Source of the DNA: Roseimicrobium gellanilyticum
GTDB taxonomy: Bacteria > Verrucomicrobiota > Verrucomicrobiia > Verrucomicrobiales > Verrucomicrobiaceae
Length of the DNA stretch: 64,000 nucleotides
Assembly: GCF_003315205.1 (NCBI RefSeq)
Contig: NZ_QNRR01000015.1
Location: 93,295-157,294, forward strand
Direction: 5' to 3'
This document shows positions 53,102 to 61,881 of the stretch, piece after piece. Under the pieces are notes generated by a model. It was not told the origin of the DNA, did not search any database, and saw only the letters and a program-made list of their open reading frames with translations. Position numbers and translations under genes: made by a program. Every line of letters begins with the position of its first letter. Position 1 is the stretch's first letter.

Positions 53102-53817
53102 GCATCAACCATCTTGGCGGCTGCGCTCCGCGGAATGTTGAAGTAGAATTAAGCGCAAGCGGCGAAGCAAGCTAAGCTTGAGGCGGGAACTTGTTCTATT
53201 GCGGCTTGCGCAAAAGACAGACAGATTCTCGGTGCTATCCGACTTGGCCAAACACTCGAATCAGACCCACCCTCTCCTGGATCCCTTCAGGGTCCGAGTG
53301 TCTTTTACGTCTACGCAGGGTGTCGGTCGCCAAGGCTCCTAACTCTGGGCTGGGCTCCTACAGTCCTTCAGACTACAACTTCGAGTCAGGTTCAAACGAC
53401 AGACCAAAACATGTCAGTCTATTTTGCAAGCCTCAACAAGCACACAAACTCACCAAGGACGCGGGTGACGATGACGCTGTAGTGTGGGCGATGATGTGAC
53501 AGGTGGGCCCACCTCCCCACCACGAACGGGTCAAGTGTCGCTTACAGACTCCATACCTTCATCCAAAACAGTTGTTGACGGGTACCAGAAAACTCATTAC
53601 AATATACTACTGTACCGACCACTCGCAAAACGTCTCAAATCCAGGACGCTGAGAGTAATCTGGTTCCGAGCCGTCTGGCAGCGTCTTTTGAAAATGCAGA
53701 GGCGACTCCTTAGGTGAGCGGGTTTGCGGTCTAGCGGGCGGGAAGCGCGGTGTCTGAGGGTGTGGAGGCCGTGGGGGCGGGACCTTAGTTTCGGAATATC
53801 ACCCTAATACAGAAATC
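53102..53817. repeat. Intergenic: repeat D copy, element end and promoter
   Basis: Repeat D lies at about 53275-53400. The end fragment GTCAGTCTATTTTGCAAGCC (53412-53431) matches the terminus of the palindrome at 3583-3887. A strong promoter-like sequence sits at 53575-53603. No gene longer than 60 codons is supported. Confidence 0.65.
53575..53603 (+). promoter_or_regulatory. Sigma-70-like promoter for the lysis cassette
   Basis: TTGACG (53575-53580) and TACAAT (53598-53603) are separated by exactly 17 bases, GGTACCAGAAAACTCAT. This is the best sigma-70 match seen in the window. It faces the lipoprotein/holin genes, with a leader of about 210 bases. The spacer contains the ACCAGAAAAC motif that recurs upstream of the capsid gene and other phage genes. 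Confidence 0.65.
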
Positions 53818-53985
53818 ATGAGAACGTTCATCTTACTCATCAGTCTGGCGCCGGTTATGGCGCTTTGCAGTTGCTCCTCGGTCCCGCAGGCGGCTGACCC
53901 TTTTGATACAGCGATGGCTGCGGCTCTCGGTGTGATGGCAGGTGGTGTGGTGGGGTCGAATGCCAACACAGGAGGTGTGCGATGA
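53818..53985 (+). CDS. Small lipoprotein of the lysis region
   Basis: This 55-residue frame reads MRTFILLISLAPVMALCSCSS, a signal peptide with a lipobox (MALC or LCSC), then a short Ala/Gly-rich tail (AAALGVMAGGVVGSNANTGG). The glycine-zipper-like tail can insert into membranes. Its stop overlaps the ATG of the next gene (ATGA). The position before a second lipoprotein and a holin-like gene suggests a spanin-type or lysis accessory role, unproven. Confidence 0.65.
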   Translation: MRTFILLISLAPVMALCSCSSVPQAADPFDTAMAAALGVMAGGVVGSNANTGGVR

Positions 53986-54404
53986 ATTGGTCCTGCCATC
54001 CGAACCGCTGGGGATTTGGGATCGCTGTGTGTCTATGCCTTTCGTCCTGCGTCATCATGCATGAGCGGGATGGCGAGGGAAAGTCATCAACGTATGCGAG
54101 CCTTGGCGGGAAGGGAGCCTACCGGAAGGGATACGGGGTGATACACCAGCATGAAAAATCCTTCCGTGATGGGGCGGTGCTGGCGGGGACGCTGGCCACG
54201 AGCTACTTTGGCACGGTGACGGCGCAGGCCACGGAGGCGACGAGTCAGGTGGCGCTGAAGGAGTCGACCAGAAAACATGTTTCTGACAATGCGCTGAAGG
54301 GGAAGGCCATTGGGGCAAACGCGGCGGCGCACGGGCAGGCGATTGCCGCGGAGGTACCTGGTGTGGTGCCCGCGACTGCACCGCCTCCGGTGGTGATGCC
54401 GTGA
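53982..54404 (+). CDS. Second lipoprotein of the lysis region
   Basis: This 140-residue protein starts MNWSCHPNRWGFGIAVCLCL and has a lipobox LSSC at about residues 20-23. The mature part has GGKGAYRKGYGVIHQHEKSFRDGAVLAGTLATSYFGTVTAQ and a Thr/Ala-rich helical stretch, ending in proline-rich VPATAPPPVVMP. Its ATG overlaps the stop of the upstream lipoprotein. No spanin family match can be claimed. The ACCAGAAAAC motif occurs inside this gene (54270-54279). Confidence 0.6.
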   Translation: MNWSCHPNRWGFGIAVCLCLSSCVIMHERDGEGKSSTYASLGGKGAYRKGYGVIHQHEKSFRDGAVLAGTLATSYFGTVTAQATEATSQVALKESTRKHVSDNALKGKAIGANAAAHGQAIAAEVPGVVPATAPPPVVMP

Positions 54405-54495
54405 GCGCCAGAGATTTCAGATTTGAAATTCGAGATTTGAGATCGGGGAATATGAGGCTGGGCCTAAAAATTGAGATTGGGAGCGGGAGGAGTGT

Positions 54496-54888
54496 ATGAG
54501 GATACTTTTGATAGCGGTGCTGCAGGATTGGCATGAGCACGGGAAGGCGATGCTGGCCTCTGGTGTGGCGACGGTGGCGATGCTGGGGGACATTGCGAGC
54601 GATGCGAAGAGCTGGGAGGATGTGAGCCTGAAGGTGCTGCTGCTGATTGCGGTGGTGTTTCTGGTGCGGCTGCTCCTGAGGCAGCAGGCGGAGCACAAGG
54701 CGGAAAGTGCGGCACGGGAGCAGCGGATGCTGGAGACGCTGAATCGCACAGCGGAGGGGATGGAGGCACTGACGGCGCTCATCCAGGAGCAGACAGACTA
54801 CTTCAAGAGTGTGGTGAAGAGCGTGGTCAGTGAGCGGCTGCAAACGCCGCGTGCCGAGCCGCCCACCTCTGTGACGAAGCAGTCCTGA
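54496..54888 (+). CDS. Holin-like protein
   Basis: The 130-residue protein has a weakly hydrophobic N-terminal stretch (about residues 18-33), one strong membrane segment (LKVLLLIAVVFLVRLLL, about 47-63) and a charged coiled coil (RQQAEHKAESAAREQRMLETLNRTAEGMEALTALI). Size and layout fit phage holins or holin-like lysis regulators, which time the release of endolysin. It lies between lipoproteins and the endolysin-like gene. The upstream gap has GATTTGAAATTCGAGATTTG repeats. Confidence 0.55.
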   Translation: MRILLIAVLQDWHEHGKAMLASGVATVAMLGDIASDAKSWEDVSLKVLLLIAVVFLVRLLLRQQAEHKAESAAREQRMLETLNRTAEGMEALTALIQEQTDYFKSVVKSVVSERLQTPRAEPPTSVTKQS

Positions 54889-54917
54889 GGTGAGTCAGGC
54901 GAAGGAGGAACACGATG

Positions 54918-55379
54918 ATGGCCCTGATTGAGCAACCTGATATCCGGCCTTTTCTGACCCGGCGTGGCTGGGAGTACCGGCTGAACTCGCCCTACTTTTA
55001 TGAATGGGAGAAGAGTGGGGTGCGGCGGCGACTGAAGATTGCAGCAGGATTTGCCTACGACGGTGCGAGTGTGCCGCGGCCTCTGTGGACGCTGACAGGC
55101 ATCGAGCGCGATGGACTACAACGTGCCGCGGCGCTAGTGCATGATGTGATGTACCGCCATGCAGGCAGGCTGCCGGATGGCGTGCAGGAAATCTGGAGTG
55201 ATGGCCACCTCGAGTGGGAGCCGATGCATGAGGTACGGTGGACACGGGCGGAGGCAGATGCGCTCTTTTGCCGCATGTTGCGCGAAGCGGGTGTGGGCGC
55301 GTTGCAACGTCGCATGATGTACCGCGGGGTGAGAGCGTTGGGATGGATGTTCTGGAAGAAATCAGGGGTGAGATCGTGA
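54918..55379 (+). CDS. DUF1353 family phage protein
   Basis: The protein has 153 residues from the ATG at 54918, with a GGAGG about 10 bases upstream, one of the few clear SD sequences in the window. The motif FAYDGASVPRPLWTLTGIE, then AAALVHDVMYRHAGRLPD and EADALFCRMLREAGV is diagnostic for DUF1353, often found in phage lysis or tail-end modules. Its biochemical role is unknown. Asp and His residues (HD in LVHDVMY) could form a metal site. Confidence 0.8.
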   Translation: MALIEQPDIRPFLTRRGWEYRLNSPYFYEWEKSGVRRRLKIAAGFAYDGASVPRPLWTLTGIERDGLQRAAALVHDVMYRHAGRLPDGVQEIWSDGHLEWEPMHEVRWTRAEADALFCRMLREAGVGALQRRMMYRGVRALGWMFWKKSGVRS

Positions 55380-55482
55380 TGGGCTTGGGTTTTATCTGCA
55401 TTCGATGGGGCCTTGCACCATGGATATGAGAAGGTGTGAGGAGGTTGGTTCTGGAGGTGCCAGGTGTGGTTGGCTGCATTGG

Positions 55483-55527
55483 GTTCAACACAGAGACGCG
55501 GAGACGCAGAGGAACTTCGGAGACTGA
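55483..55527 (+). repeat. Dispersed repeat A, copy 9
   Basis: This is the last of nine copies of a 45-bp element beginning GTTCAAC and containing GAGACGCAGAGGAACTTCGG and AGACTGA. All nine are in plus orientation and within the phage block: 21135, 25564, 27747, 28862, 33562, 37104, 37282, 37459 and 55483. Most have a further conserved GT-rich stretch of about 50 bp on the left. Confidence 0.9.
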
Positions 55528-55698
55528 TGCTGAAGAACTGAAAGCGGTAGCAGGGCTGCGCGCAGTCCAGGGCCTTCGGCACCTCTCCCCTATCATCCTG
55601 ACGCTCATCGCACAGGGGTCTGTGGCGATAGTGGCAGTTCTCGTGAGGCACAGGCATCAGGGCGAAGTGTCGCTTATCTATTTTTTGTACACACTCAT

Positions 55699-56127
55699 AT
55701 GAAGACCTCTGAACGACTCTATCATCATGCGCGAAAGGACCTCGGCATGGCTGAGGCGCCGGGCGGCGTATCGCATCCGCGAATCAAGCTGGCGATTGAA
55801 ACGGCGGCACGCTGGCTGGATGGCGATGACTCGAAGACGGCGTGGTGCGGCTGCCTGATGGGGCTGTGGTGTCTGGAGCTGGGACTCGGTGTGCCGAAGG
55901 CGTACTACCGCGCCATCTCATGGCTGGACTGGGGCCATGAGGTGGACACGGCCGATGCGGAGCTGGGTGACCTGGTGGTGCTGAAGCGGGCCGGAGGCAA
56001 CCATGTGGCGCTGCTGGATCACATCCGGGAGCAGCGCTGGCATCTGCTGGGTGGCAATCAATCCAACACGACTTCCATTGCCCCCTATGCGGAGGATTTG
56101 GTCTTGGGCGTGCGGCGTGCGGCGTAG
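55699..56127 (+). CDS. Phage endolysin-like NlpC/P60 or CHAP-type peptidase
   Basis: This 142-residue protein contains KTAWCGCLMGLWCLELGLG, with a candidate catalytic Cys, then AISWLDWGHEVDTADAELGDLVVLKRAGGNHVALLDHI with a candidate catalytic His, and HLLGGNQSNTTSIAPY. This pattern is the TIGR02594-type cell-wall peptidase subfamily used by many phages. It would cut peptidoglycan peptides at lysis. It is the last recognisable phage gene; the leader is T-rich (TTATCTATTTTTTG). It overlaps the convergent gene at 56085 by about 43 bp. Confidence 0.75.
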   Translation: MKTSERLYHHARKDLGMAEAPGGVSHPRIKLAIETAARWLDGDDSKTAWCGCLMGLWCLELGLGVPKAYYRAISWLDWGHEVDTADAELGDLVVLKRAGGNHVALLDHIREQRWHLLGGNQSNTTSIAPYAEDLVLGVRRAA

Positions 56128-56441
56128 GCATTGAGGGCACGGCGGAGCCATTCGGTCCAGTTCAGACCGGAGGCCTCCTGGGCATCGCTCCAGGTGCGCC
56201 ACTCTTCGCTGCTGCCGCGGATCTGGCGTGTGACGGCGACAGAGACGTTCGAGGCTGGCTCGGGACGCGTGGCGCGGGCACGGCGGCGTTTGGCCTCGAG
56301 GACTTCATCCGTCTTGGTCTCGTGATAGTGCGCGAGAACCTTGGCACGCTTGTCGGCGCGATGCTTGGCATCCTTCTGGTAACGCTCGCGCATGCGGCGT
56401 GCCTTGTCTTCTCGGCGTTTCACGGGGTCAGCGTAGGGCAT
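56085..56441 (-). CDS. Basic soluble protein with possible DNA-binding C-terminus
   Basis: From the ATG at 56441 the protein has 118 residues. The N-terminal half is very rich in Lys and Arg (VKRREDKARRMRERYQKDAKHRADKRAK) and may be helical. The C-terminal part (EEWRTWSDAQEASGLNWTEWLRRALNAYA) looks like a helix-turn-helix or ribbon-helix-helix region. A promoter-like pair TTGTCT / TACGAT with a 16-base spacer lies just upstream on the minus strand (about 56450-56477). It may be a phage or host regulator. Confidence 0.6.
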   Translation of the reverse strand: MPYADPVKRREDKARRMRERYQKDAKHRADKRAKVLAHYHETKTDEVLEAKRRRARATRPEPASNVSVAVTRQIRGSSEEWRTWSDAQEASGLNWTEWLRRALNAYAARRTPKTKSSA

Positions 56442-57427
56442 GTGTGAAATCGTATGCAAAACGATCTGCGAGACAAGTGCAGATTGGGTGAATTGGGCGA
56501 GAATGTTTTTTCTGGTGCCGGTGGCGTGAGTGCCGTGCGGTGCTGACGTTGAAGGTGGAGGAGCGGGAGTGATGGAGTGGATGTGAACGGCAGGCAGGTG
56601 CCAGTCGTGACTGCGGCTTTGGGAAGCCCTGAGGGCCTTTGAATACCTGCGTCCGGGATGGTGGGGTGCCGGGGCTGACGGGAGGCCTGCGCTCCGGGGG
56701 TGCTCTTGAACTAACTCGCGGAGGACGTCAGGTTAAGGTCTTGTCATCTCGAATTGTCTCACGGACTGCTCCGTTGAGTTTGGCTCGCGGAATGCGTCTC
56801 ACGGTGTTCCACATGGTGTGAGGCGATATTGATTGCGTCGAGAATCAGCGCTTAAGGGGGGCAAGTACTGAGCCCGGAGCGCATTGAAGTTTTGCGTTTT
56901 GACAGAGGTACTGCGCTCAAAACTTTGGTTGGCGTGGAGACCGTCAGACCGGTGGCCCAATCTCCAGGAAACTCCGTCCCCACGAGCTCCCGACCAAAGC
57001 GGTGCTCCGCACGCACCTGCACCAAGCGTGAGTGCGATGATGGCGATGCATCTTCGTTGGATAGTGTGTGTCCAGAATGGTTTGGCGACTTCGTCGCGGC
57101 ATGGCGTGCAGCAGGCTGCACTGAGGGAAAGCGGCAGCAGGCTGCGCGCAGCCCAGGGACGCTGCGCGTCACAGCGCTTGGATCTGTCATGTATGCTCCT
57201 TCTTTTTGATGATGTCATTCGGTTCTGCGAGGATGGATGGATCGGAGGAGGTGCGACACAGTTCGGGAACGAGGCGTTCCCACTCCGTGGGTCTGCGCGA
57301 TGTCTTTCCCAATTGATACCTCCTGGGGAGAGTTGATCCTGGATCATCGTGGCGGTGAGCGCTCTCGATTGACTCGATGTCTTATCCATGTTGCGTTCGC
57401 TGGTGCCATCGTGGCATACTGACGGGC
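56442..57427. repeat. Intergenic region of degenerate repeats
   Basis: No gene is supported. A diverged ACCAGAAAA motif on the minus strand lies at about 56505-56519. Degenerate repeat B-like sequence is at about 56565-56665. The phrase AGCGGTGCTCCGCACGC (about 56999-57015) resembles about 23781-23797. GGGAACGAGGCGTTCCCACT (57261-57280) resembles part of the palindrome arm near 7573-7592. Confidence 0.5.
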
Positions 57428-57667
57428 ATGAGTGAATCCGAGTCGCGCAACAGCCACGCCTACCAGTTGAGTTTCATCCTGGCCATACTGCCGGTGCTCT
57501 ATCTCCTCGCCTGCGGGCCGCTGCTTGCATGGACGAAGGACAAGTCCCTGTCGAAGGGCTGGCCGGACTGGGTGTACTGGGTGTGCACGCCTGTTGCCTG
57601 GCTGCGATCAAACACACCGCTGGAAGAGCCTCTGGGGAAATACTATGACTGGTGGACAAAGAAGTAG
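57428..57667 (+). CDS. F2 family membrane protein, member 5
   Basis: The ATG at 57428 gives 79 residues, the shortest F2 member. A hydrophilic Ser/Asn-rich head is followed by the hydrophobic segment FILAILPVLYLLACGPLL. The signature continues as WPDWVYWV, TPVAWLRSNTPLEEP and KYYDWWTKK. Having five members that alternate with TM-ENTS and phage genes suggests these are host genes that share a function with the surrounding region. Confidence 0.7.
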   Translation: MSESESRNSHAYQLSFILAILPVLYLLACGPLLAWTKDKSLSKGWPDWVYWVCTPVAWLRSNTPLEEPLGKYYDWWTKK

Positions 57668-57733
57668 GGTGCCAGCGACGTGGCACATGGTGGACAAACC
57701 CGCGGGAACCTCCACTTTGACTTTCCCTCTGAC

Positions 57734-58447
57734 ATGAAAGACTCCGCAGCCTCCCCTCCCCGACTTGCCGTGGTGTCGCTCTGTCTGTGCATCACAGCCC
57801 CATGTTTTTCGCAGAATCTGCGGCCCGGCGTTCCCGAGATACGCATTGAAGCGCCGGTGAAGGAACGCATGACGATGACCCCGGTGGATTCCCGCGCCCT
57901 GATGCGCGAAGGCTGGGAGCTCCCGATGTATCTCCTGAAGTGCGAGACCCCTGAAAGCGTGCCGTCCAAGATTCTGAAACAAACGCTCGACTGGGACAAA
58001 CGGTACTTCGAGCACCTCGGCCTGACAGTTCAATCCAGTGGTGAGTCTCAGGCAACGAAGGCGCATGCGCAGTTCGACGCGGTGAGGACTCCGTACACCA
58101 TGGGTACGTTGAGGGTGGAGACCCTGCAGACGGTGTGGGTATGGGCGCTCTGGGTTCCCTTCAGCGAAGAGTTCAAGTCCACTGAAGCACCGAAGAATGT
58201 GAGCCGCCTGATGCCCGCGCTGCATGGTAACATGACCTGGCTTGACCGGGTGGATGGGAAGACCATCTACTTCAGCGAGTCAGCATCCGGAGATGCGGAG
58301 GTGAGAGTGGTGCACACCATGGTGACTGGGACGGGTGTGCTCCTGTGGGGACTGAAGGGCAACTGGAAAAGCGCAGGAACGCCCATCTCATCGCAGCCGA
58401 AATTCAACGAGGGATGGTTCAGATCTGCTGAGGGCTCTTTCAAGTGA
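57734..58447 (+). CDS. Secreted protein of unknown function
   Basis: The ATG at 57734 gives 237 residues with a signal peptide (MKDSAASPPRLAVVSLCLCI, cleavage near CFSQ-N). The mature protein has no lipobox in a standard position. Its C-terminal half contains FSEEFKSTEAPKNVSRLMP, DRVDGKTIYFSESASGDAEV and GTGVLLWGLKGNW, suggesting a beta-rich fold. No family is recognised. It lies 66 bp after the F2 gene on the same strand and could be co-transcribed. Confidence 0.6.
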   Translation: MKDSAASPPRLAVVSLCLCITAPCFSQNLRPGVPEIRIEAPVKERMTMTPVDSRALMREGWELPMYLLKCETPESVPSKILKQTLDWDKRYFEHLGLTVQSSGESQATKAHAQFDAVRTPYTMGTLRVETLQTVWVWALWVPFSEEFKSTEAPKNVSRLMPALHGNMTWLDRVDGKTIYFSESASGDAEVRVVHTMVTGTGVLLWGLKGNWKSAGTPISSQPKFNEGWFRSAEGSFK

Positions 58448-58481
58448 AGCAGCGCTGCACACTGAGCGAGGAGTGGTCTTC

Positions 58482-59024
58482 TCAGCTCGGCCGTTTTTCC
58501 TTCGGCGGCGCGCAGTCGCAGTCCAGGCAGCCGTGCGTGGCGCAGGTGCGGCAGAAGGCTTCGAGTTGCGTGCGCAATTTTTTCCGGGCGCGATGCAGAC
58601 GCACATTCACCGTATTCACGCGCAGGCCGTGCTGTGCGGCGAGGTCAGTCGGCGAAGCGCCCTCCATATCTACCTGACGCAGGAGTGAAGCATCTTCGGG
58701 CGAGAGGGCATCGATGAGTGGCTTCACACACTGGCAGATATCGCGCTTTTCCTCCGCATCAGGTGCAGCATTCACCTCCTGCGTGTAAGTCTCAAGAGCA
58801 CGCGCCGAGGCTTCGCGACGCCGGTGGGCATCGATGATGGCATGGCGAAGGATACGGTAGAACCACGGCACGACGCCTTCATCCTCCGTGGGCTGCTTCT
58901 CCGCGCGCAGGGCCTTGAGCAGGGAGTCCTGCACCACGTCCGCGGCGAGCCCCGGGTCGCCGAGGCGCTTGCGCACGAAGGCCTCGAACGCTTCACGCTG
59001 ATTTAGGAGCAGATTACTGTTCAT
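58482..59024 (-). CDS. ECF sigma factor with Cys-rich C-terminus (CorE-like)
   Basis: The ATG at 59024 gives 180 residues; GGAGGTGA lies about 11 bases upstream. Region 2 is seen in REAFEAFVRKRLGDPGLAADVVQDSLLKAL and PWFYRILRHAIIDAHRRREA, region 4 in ALSPEDASLLRQVDMEGASPTDLAAQHGLRVNTVNVRLHRARKKL. The tail CRTCATHGCLDCDC holds five Cys and one His, as in copper-responsive CorE-type ECF factors where the tail binds metal and sets activity without an anti-sigma factor. It is divergent from the P-type ATPase, which it probably controls. Confidence 0.8.
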   Translation of the reverse strand: MNSNLLLNQREAFEAFVRKRLGDPGLAADVVQDSLLKALRAEKQPTEDEGVVPWFYRILRHAIIDAHRRREASARALETYTQEVNAAPDAEEKRDICQCVKPLIDALSPEDASLLRQVDMEGASPTDLAAQHGLRVNTVNVRLHRARKKLRTQLEAFCRTCATHGCLDCDCAPPKEKRPS

Positions 59025-59163
59025 GTTTATTGGACTCACCTCCACGCCGGGCTAAGATCAAATACGATTTCCAAATCGGTAACAAAACGGCCCCTCGTGC
59101 GTGTGCGGTAATGACGGGCGGCCCCTCCACAGTGCCAGGCCCAGTCGTATCCCATCTACAGAC
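59025..59163. promoter_or_regulatory. Divergent promoter region of sigma factor and metal ATPase
   Basis: This 139-bp gap separates the divergent starts. An AT-rich patch (AAATACGATTTCCAAATCGG, 59057-59076) containing the partial palindrome CGATTT-CC-AAATCG lies in the middle and is the best candidate for a regulatory site. No terminator-like hairpin is present. Confidence 0.45.
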
Positions 59164-61881
59164 ATGCATCCCCCGGCTGAGAAATCCCAAGAACCGCAAT
59201 CTCCAGAAAACGCTACAAGCACCGAGAAGTCGCCTGCAGATCCCGGCACGCACTCATGCTGTAGCGGCGGGAAGGCTGCGGGCGAGGTGCACACTGTCAC
59301 TGCATCCGCCGCAGCCGCACCGGCGGAGGAGCACGGGCACACAACCAGGAAAAAGGCGAGCGGCCACCGGCAGCACGAGACCTCATCACCTTCCACTGCC
59401 AAGTCGAAGGGCAAAAGCCATCACAGCCACAAGGAGCACGGCGAGCATGACTGCTGCTCCAGTGCTGCGAAGCCCCCCGAGCTCTCTCCCGCCCCTGCGC
59501 CCGCCACGCCGGCAGCCATTGCGGCAGCGGCGAAAGCAGAAAACACGCAGGTGAAGTCCTGCTGCGGCGGCGGGCATGGCCACGGCCACCATCATCACGG
59601 CGACCACGCGGTGAAGCCCTCTGCGCAGGCGAAGTATTTCTGCCCGATGTGTCCCGGTGTGGAGTCGGACAAGCCCGGTGACTGCCCGAAATGCGGCATG
59701 GCACTGGAGAAAAATCCTGCCTGGAAGCCGGAGACCAAGATCATCTACACCTGCCCGATGCATCCGGAGGTGGAGCAGGACCACCCCGGCGAGTGCCCGA
59801 AGTGTGGCATGGCGCTGGAGCCGAAGACAGTCACCGCCAGCGCGGATGGACCGGAAGAAAACACAGAGCTGCAGGATATGACCCGCCGCCTGCGGGTCAC
59901 GGCGGCACTTACGCTGCCGGTCTTCCTCGTGGCCATGGCGCATCTCATTCCCTCCCTGCAGCATACGTGGGTGGATGGGCCGGTGTCGCGCTGGATGCAG
60001 TTCCTCCTGGCCACACCGGTGGTGCTATGGGGCGCGGCGCCGTTTTTCCGCCGGGGCTGGCGCTCCCTCATCACGTGGAATCCAAACATGTGGACGCTCA
60101 TCAGCCTGGGTGTGGGCGCGGCGTATGTCTTCAGCGTGGTGGCCATGCTCGCGCCGCAGGTCTTCCCCGAGGCGCTGGTCTCGCACGCGGGCAGCATCCC
60201 GATTTATTTCGAAGCGGCGGCCGTCATCGTGGTGCTGGTCATCGTGGGCCAGGTGCTGGAGTTGCGCGCACGTGAGCGCACCGGCAGCGCCATCCGCGCG
60301 CTGTTGGATCTCGCGCCACCACACGCGTGGCGCGTCACTTCCAAAGGAGATGAAAAGGTACCGCTCGATCAGGTGAAAGTGGGCGACAAGCTGCGCGTGC
60401 GCCCCGGTGAAAAGGTGCCGGTGGATGGTGTGGTGCTCGAAGGCCACTCCGCGGTGGATGAATCCATGATCACCGGTGAACCCATGCCGGTGGACAAGCA
60501 GAAGGAGGACAAGCTCACGGGCGGCACGCTGAATGGGAGCACGGGCAGCCTGATCATGAAGGCAGAGCACGTGGGCGCAGACACCATGCTGGCGCACATT
60601 GTGCAGCTGGTGGCAGAGGCGCAGCGCAGCCGCGCACCCATCCAGGGTCTGGCGGACAAGGTGGCGTCCATCTTCGTGCCGGTGGTGGTACTCGTGGCAA
60701 TGATCACGTTTGCCCTGTGGGCCTGGCTCGGGCCACAACCGGGCGGGTGGATCTTTGGCCTCACGAATGCCGTGGCAGTGCTCATCATCGCATGCCCGTG
60801 TGCGCTGGGTCTGGCCACGCCCATGTCCATCATGGTGGGCGTGGGTCGCGGTGCACGCGCTGGGGTGCTGGTGCGGAATGCCGCCGCGCTGGAGAAGCTG
60901 GAGAAGGCCAGCGCCGTGGTCGTGGACAAGACGGGCACGCTCACGGAGGGACATCCTTCATTGCAAGCGGTACATCCCGCAGAGGGATTCACGGAGGATG
61001 AAGTGCTGCGCATCGCGGAGTCGCTGGAGATTCACAGTGAGCATCCCCTGGCCATGGCCGTGGTGGCTGCTGCGAAGGCACGCAAGCTCAAGAGCGCACG
61101 TACGACGAAGTTCACCGCGACAACCGGCGGCGGCGTCTCCGGCAAGGTGGAGGGCAAGAAGGTGCTCGTGGGCAAGGCGGAGTGGCTGCTGGAGAATGGC
61201 GTACGTGGTGTATCAGCTTTTGATGAACAGGCCACGCAGCTGCAGAGCGGCGGTGCCACGGTCATCTATGTGGCCATCGATGGCACCACTGCCGGCATGC
61301 TCGTCATCAGCGATGCCATCAAGAAGACCACACCCGAGGCTGTCGCGGAGTTGAAGCATCTCGGGTTGAATGTCGTGATGCTCACGGGTGACAGCCAGCA
61401 GACGGCAGAGGCCGTGGGCCGCTTCCTGGAACTGCACGCGTATCACGGTGGTGTCTCTCCTGCGGAGAAAAGCCAGCACGTGCAAAAACTGCGCGACAGT
61501 GGCGCGGTGGTGGCCATGGCTGGTGATGGTGTGAATGACGCACCTGCACTTGCCACCGCGGACGTGGGCATTGCCATGGGCACCGGCACAGATGTGGCCA
61601 TCCAGAGCTCCGATGTGACCCTGGTGAAAGGCGATCTGCTGGGCATCACGCGCAGCATCCATCTCGGCCGTGCCGTGATGAAGAACATCCGGCAGAATCT
61701 CTTCTTCGCCTTCGCGTACAATGCGCTCGGCATCCCGATCGCGGCGGGTGTATTATATCCTGTGTTCGGCTGGTTGCTGAGTCCCATGATTGCCGGCGCA
61801 GCGATGAGCCTGAGTTCCGTGTCCGTGATTGGGAATGCACTGCGCCTCTCCAAGGCGCAGCTGGATGGCAGGGTGGATTGA
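59164..61881 (+). CDS. copA: Copper-type P1B ATPase with Cys/His-rich N-terminus
   Basis: The protein has 905 residues from the ATG at 59164; a GTG 21 codons upstream is possible. It pumps monovalent metal, most likely Cu+, out of the cytosol. Residues 1-150 are rich in Cys and His ([18 protein letters not shown]). Two heavy-metal-binding domains follow, each with the pattern CPMxPxVExDxPGxCPxCGMALE (about 155-220). Then come the membrane domain, actuator motif TGEPMP, CPC in the sixth membrane helix (about residue 544), the phosphorylated Asp in DKTGT (D588), SEHPLA and GDGVND (about 787). Classic CXXC HMA domains are missing. It is divergent from the ECF sigma gene. Confidence 0.9.
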   Translation: MHPPAEKSQEPQSPENATSTEKSPADPGTHSCCSGGKAAGEVHTVTASAAAAPAEEHGHTTRKKASGHRQHETSSPSTAKSKGKSHHSHKEHGEHDCCSSAAKPPELSPAPAPATPAAIAAAAKAENTQVKSCCGGGHGHGHHHHGDHAVKPSAQAKYFCPMCPGVESDKPGDCPKCGMALEKNPAWKPETKIIYTCPMHPEVEQDHPGECPKCGMALEPKTVTASADGPEENTELQDMTRRLRVTAALTLPVFLVAMAHLIPSLQHTWVDGPVSRWMQFLLATPVVLWGAAPFFRRGWRSLITWNPNMWTLISLGVGAAYVFSVVAMLAPQVFPEALVSHAGSIPIYFEAAAVIVVLVIVGQVLELRARERTGSAIRALLDLAPPHAWRVTSKGDEKVPLDQVKVGDKLRVRPGEKVPVDGVVLEGHSAVDESMITGEPMPVDKQKEDKLTGGTLNGSTGSLIMKAEHVGADTMLAHIVQLVAEAQRSRAPIQGLADKVASIFVPVVVLVAMITFALWAWLGPQPGGWIFGLTNAVAVLIIACPCALGLATPMSIMVGVGRGARAGVLVRNAAALEKLEKASAVVVDKTGTLTEGHPSLQAVHPAEGFTEDEVLRIAESLEIHSEHPLAMAVVAAAKARKLKSARTTKFTATTGGGVSGKVEGKKVLVGKAEWLLENGVRGVSAFDEQATQLQSGGATVIYVAIDGTTAGMLVISDAIKKTTPEAVAELKHLGLNVVMLTGDSQQTAEAVGRFLELHAYHGGVSPAEKSQHVQKLRDSGAVVAMAGDGVNDAPALATADVGIAMGTGTDVAIQSSDVTLVKGDLLGITRSIHLGRAVMKNIRQNLFFAFAYNALGIPIAAGVLYPVFGWLLSPMIAGAAMSLSSVSVIGNALRLSKAQLDGRVD

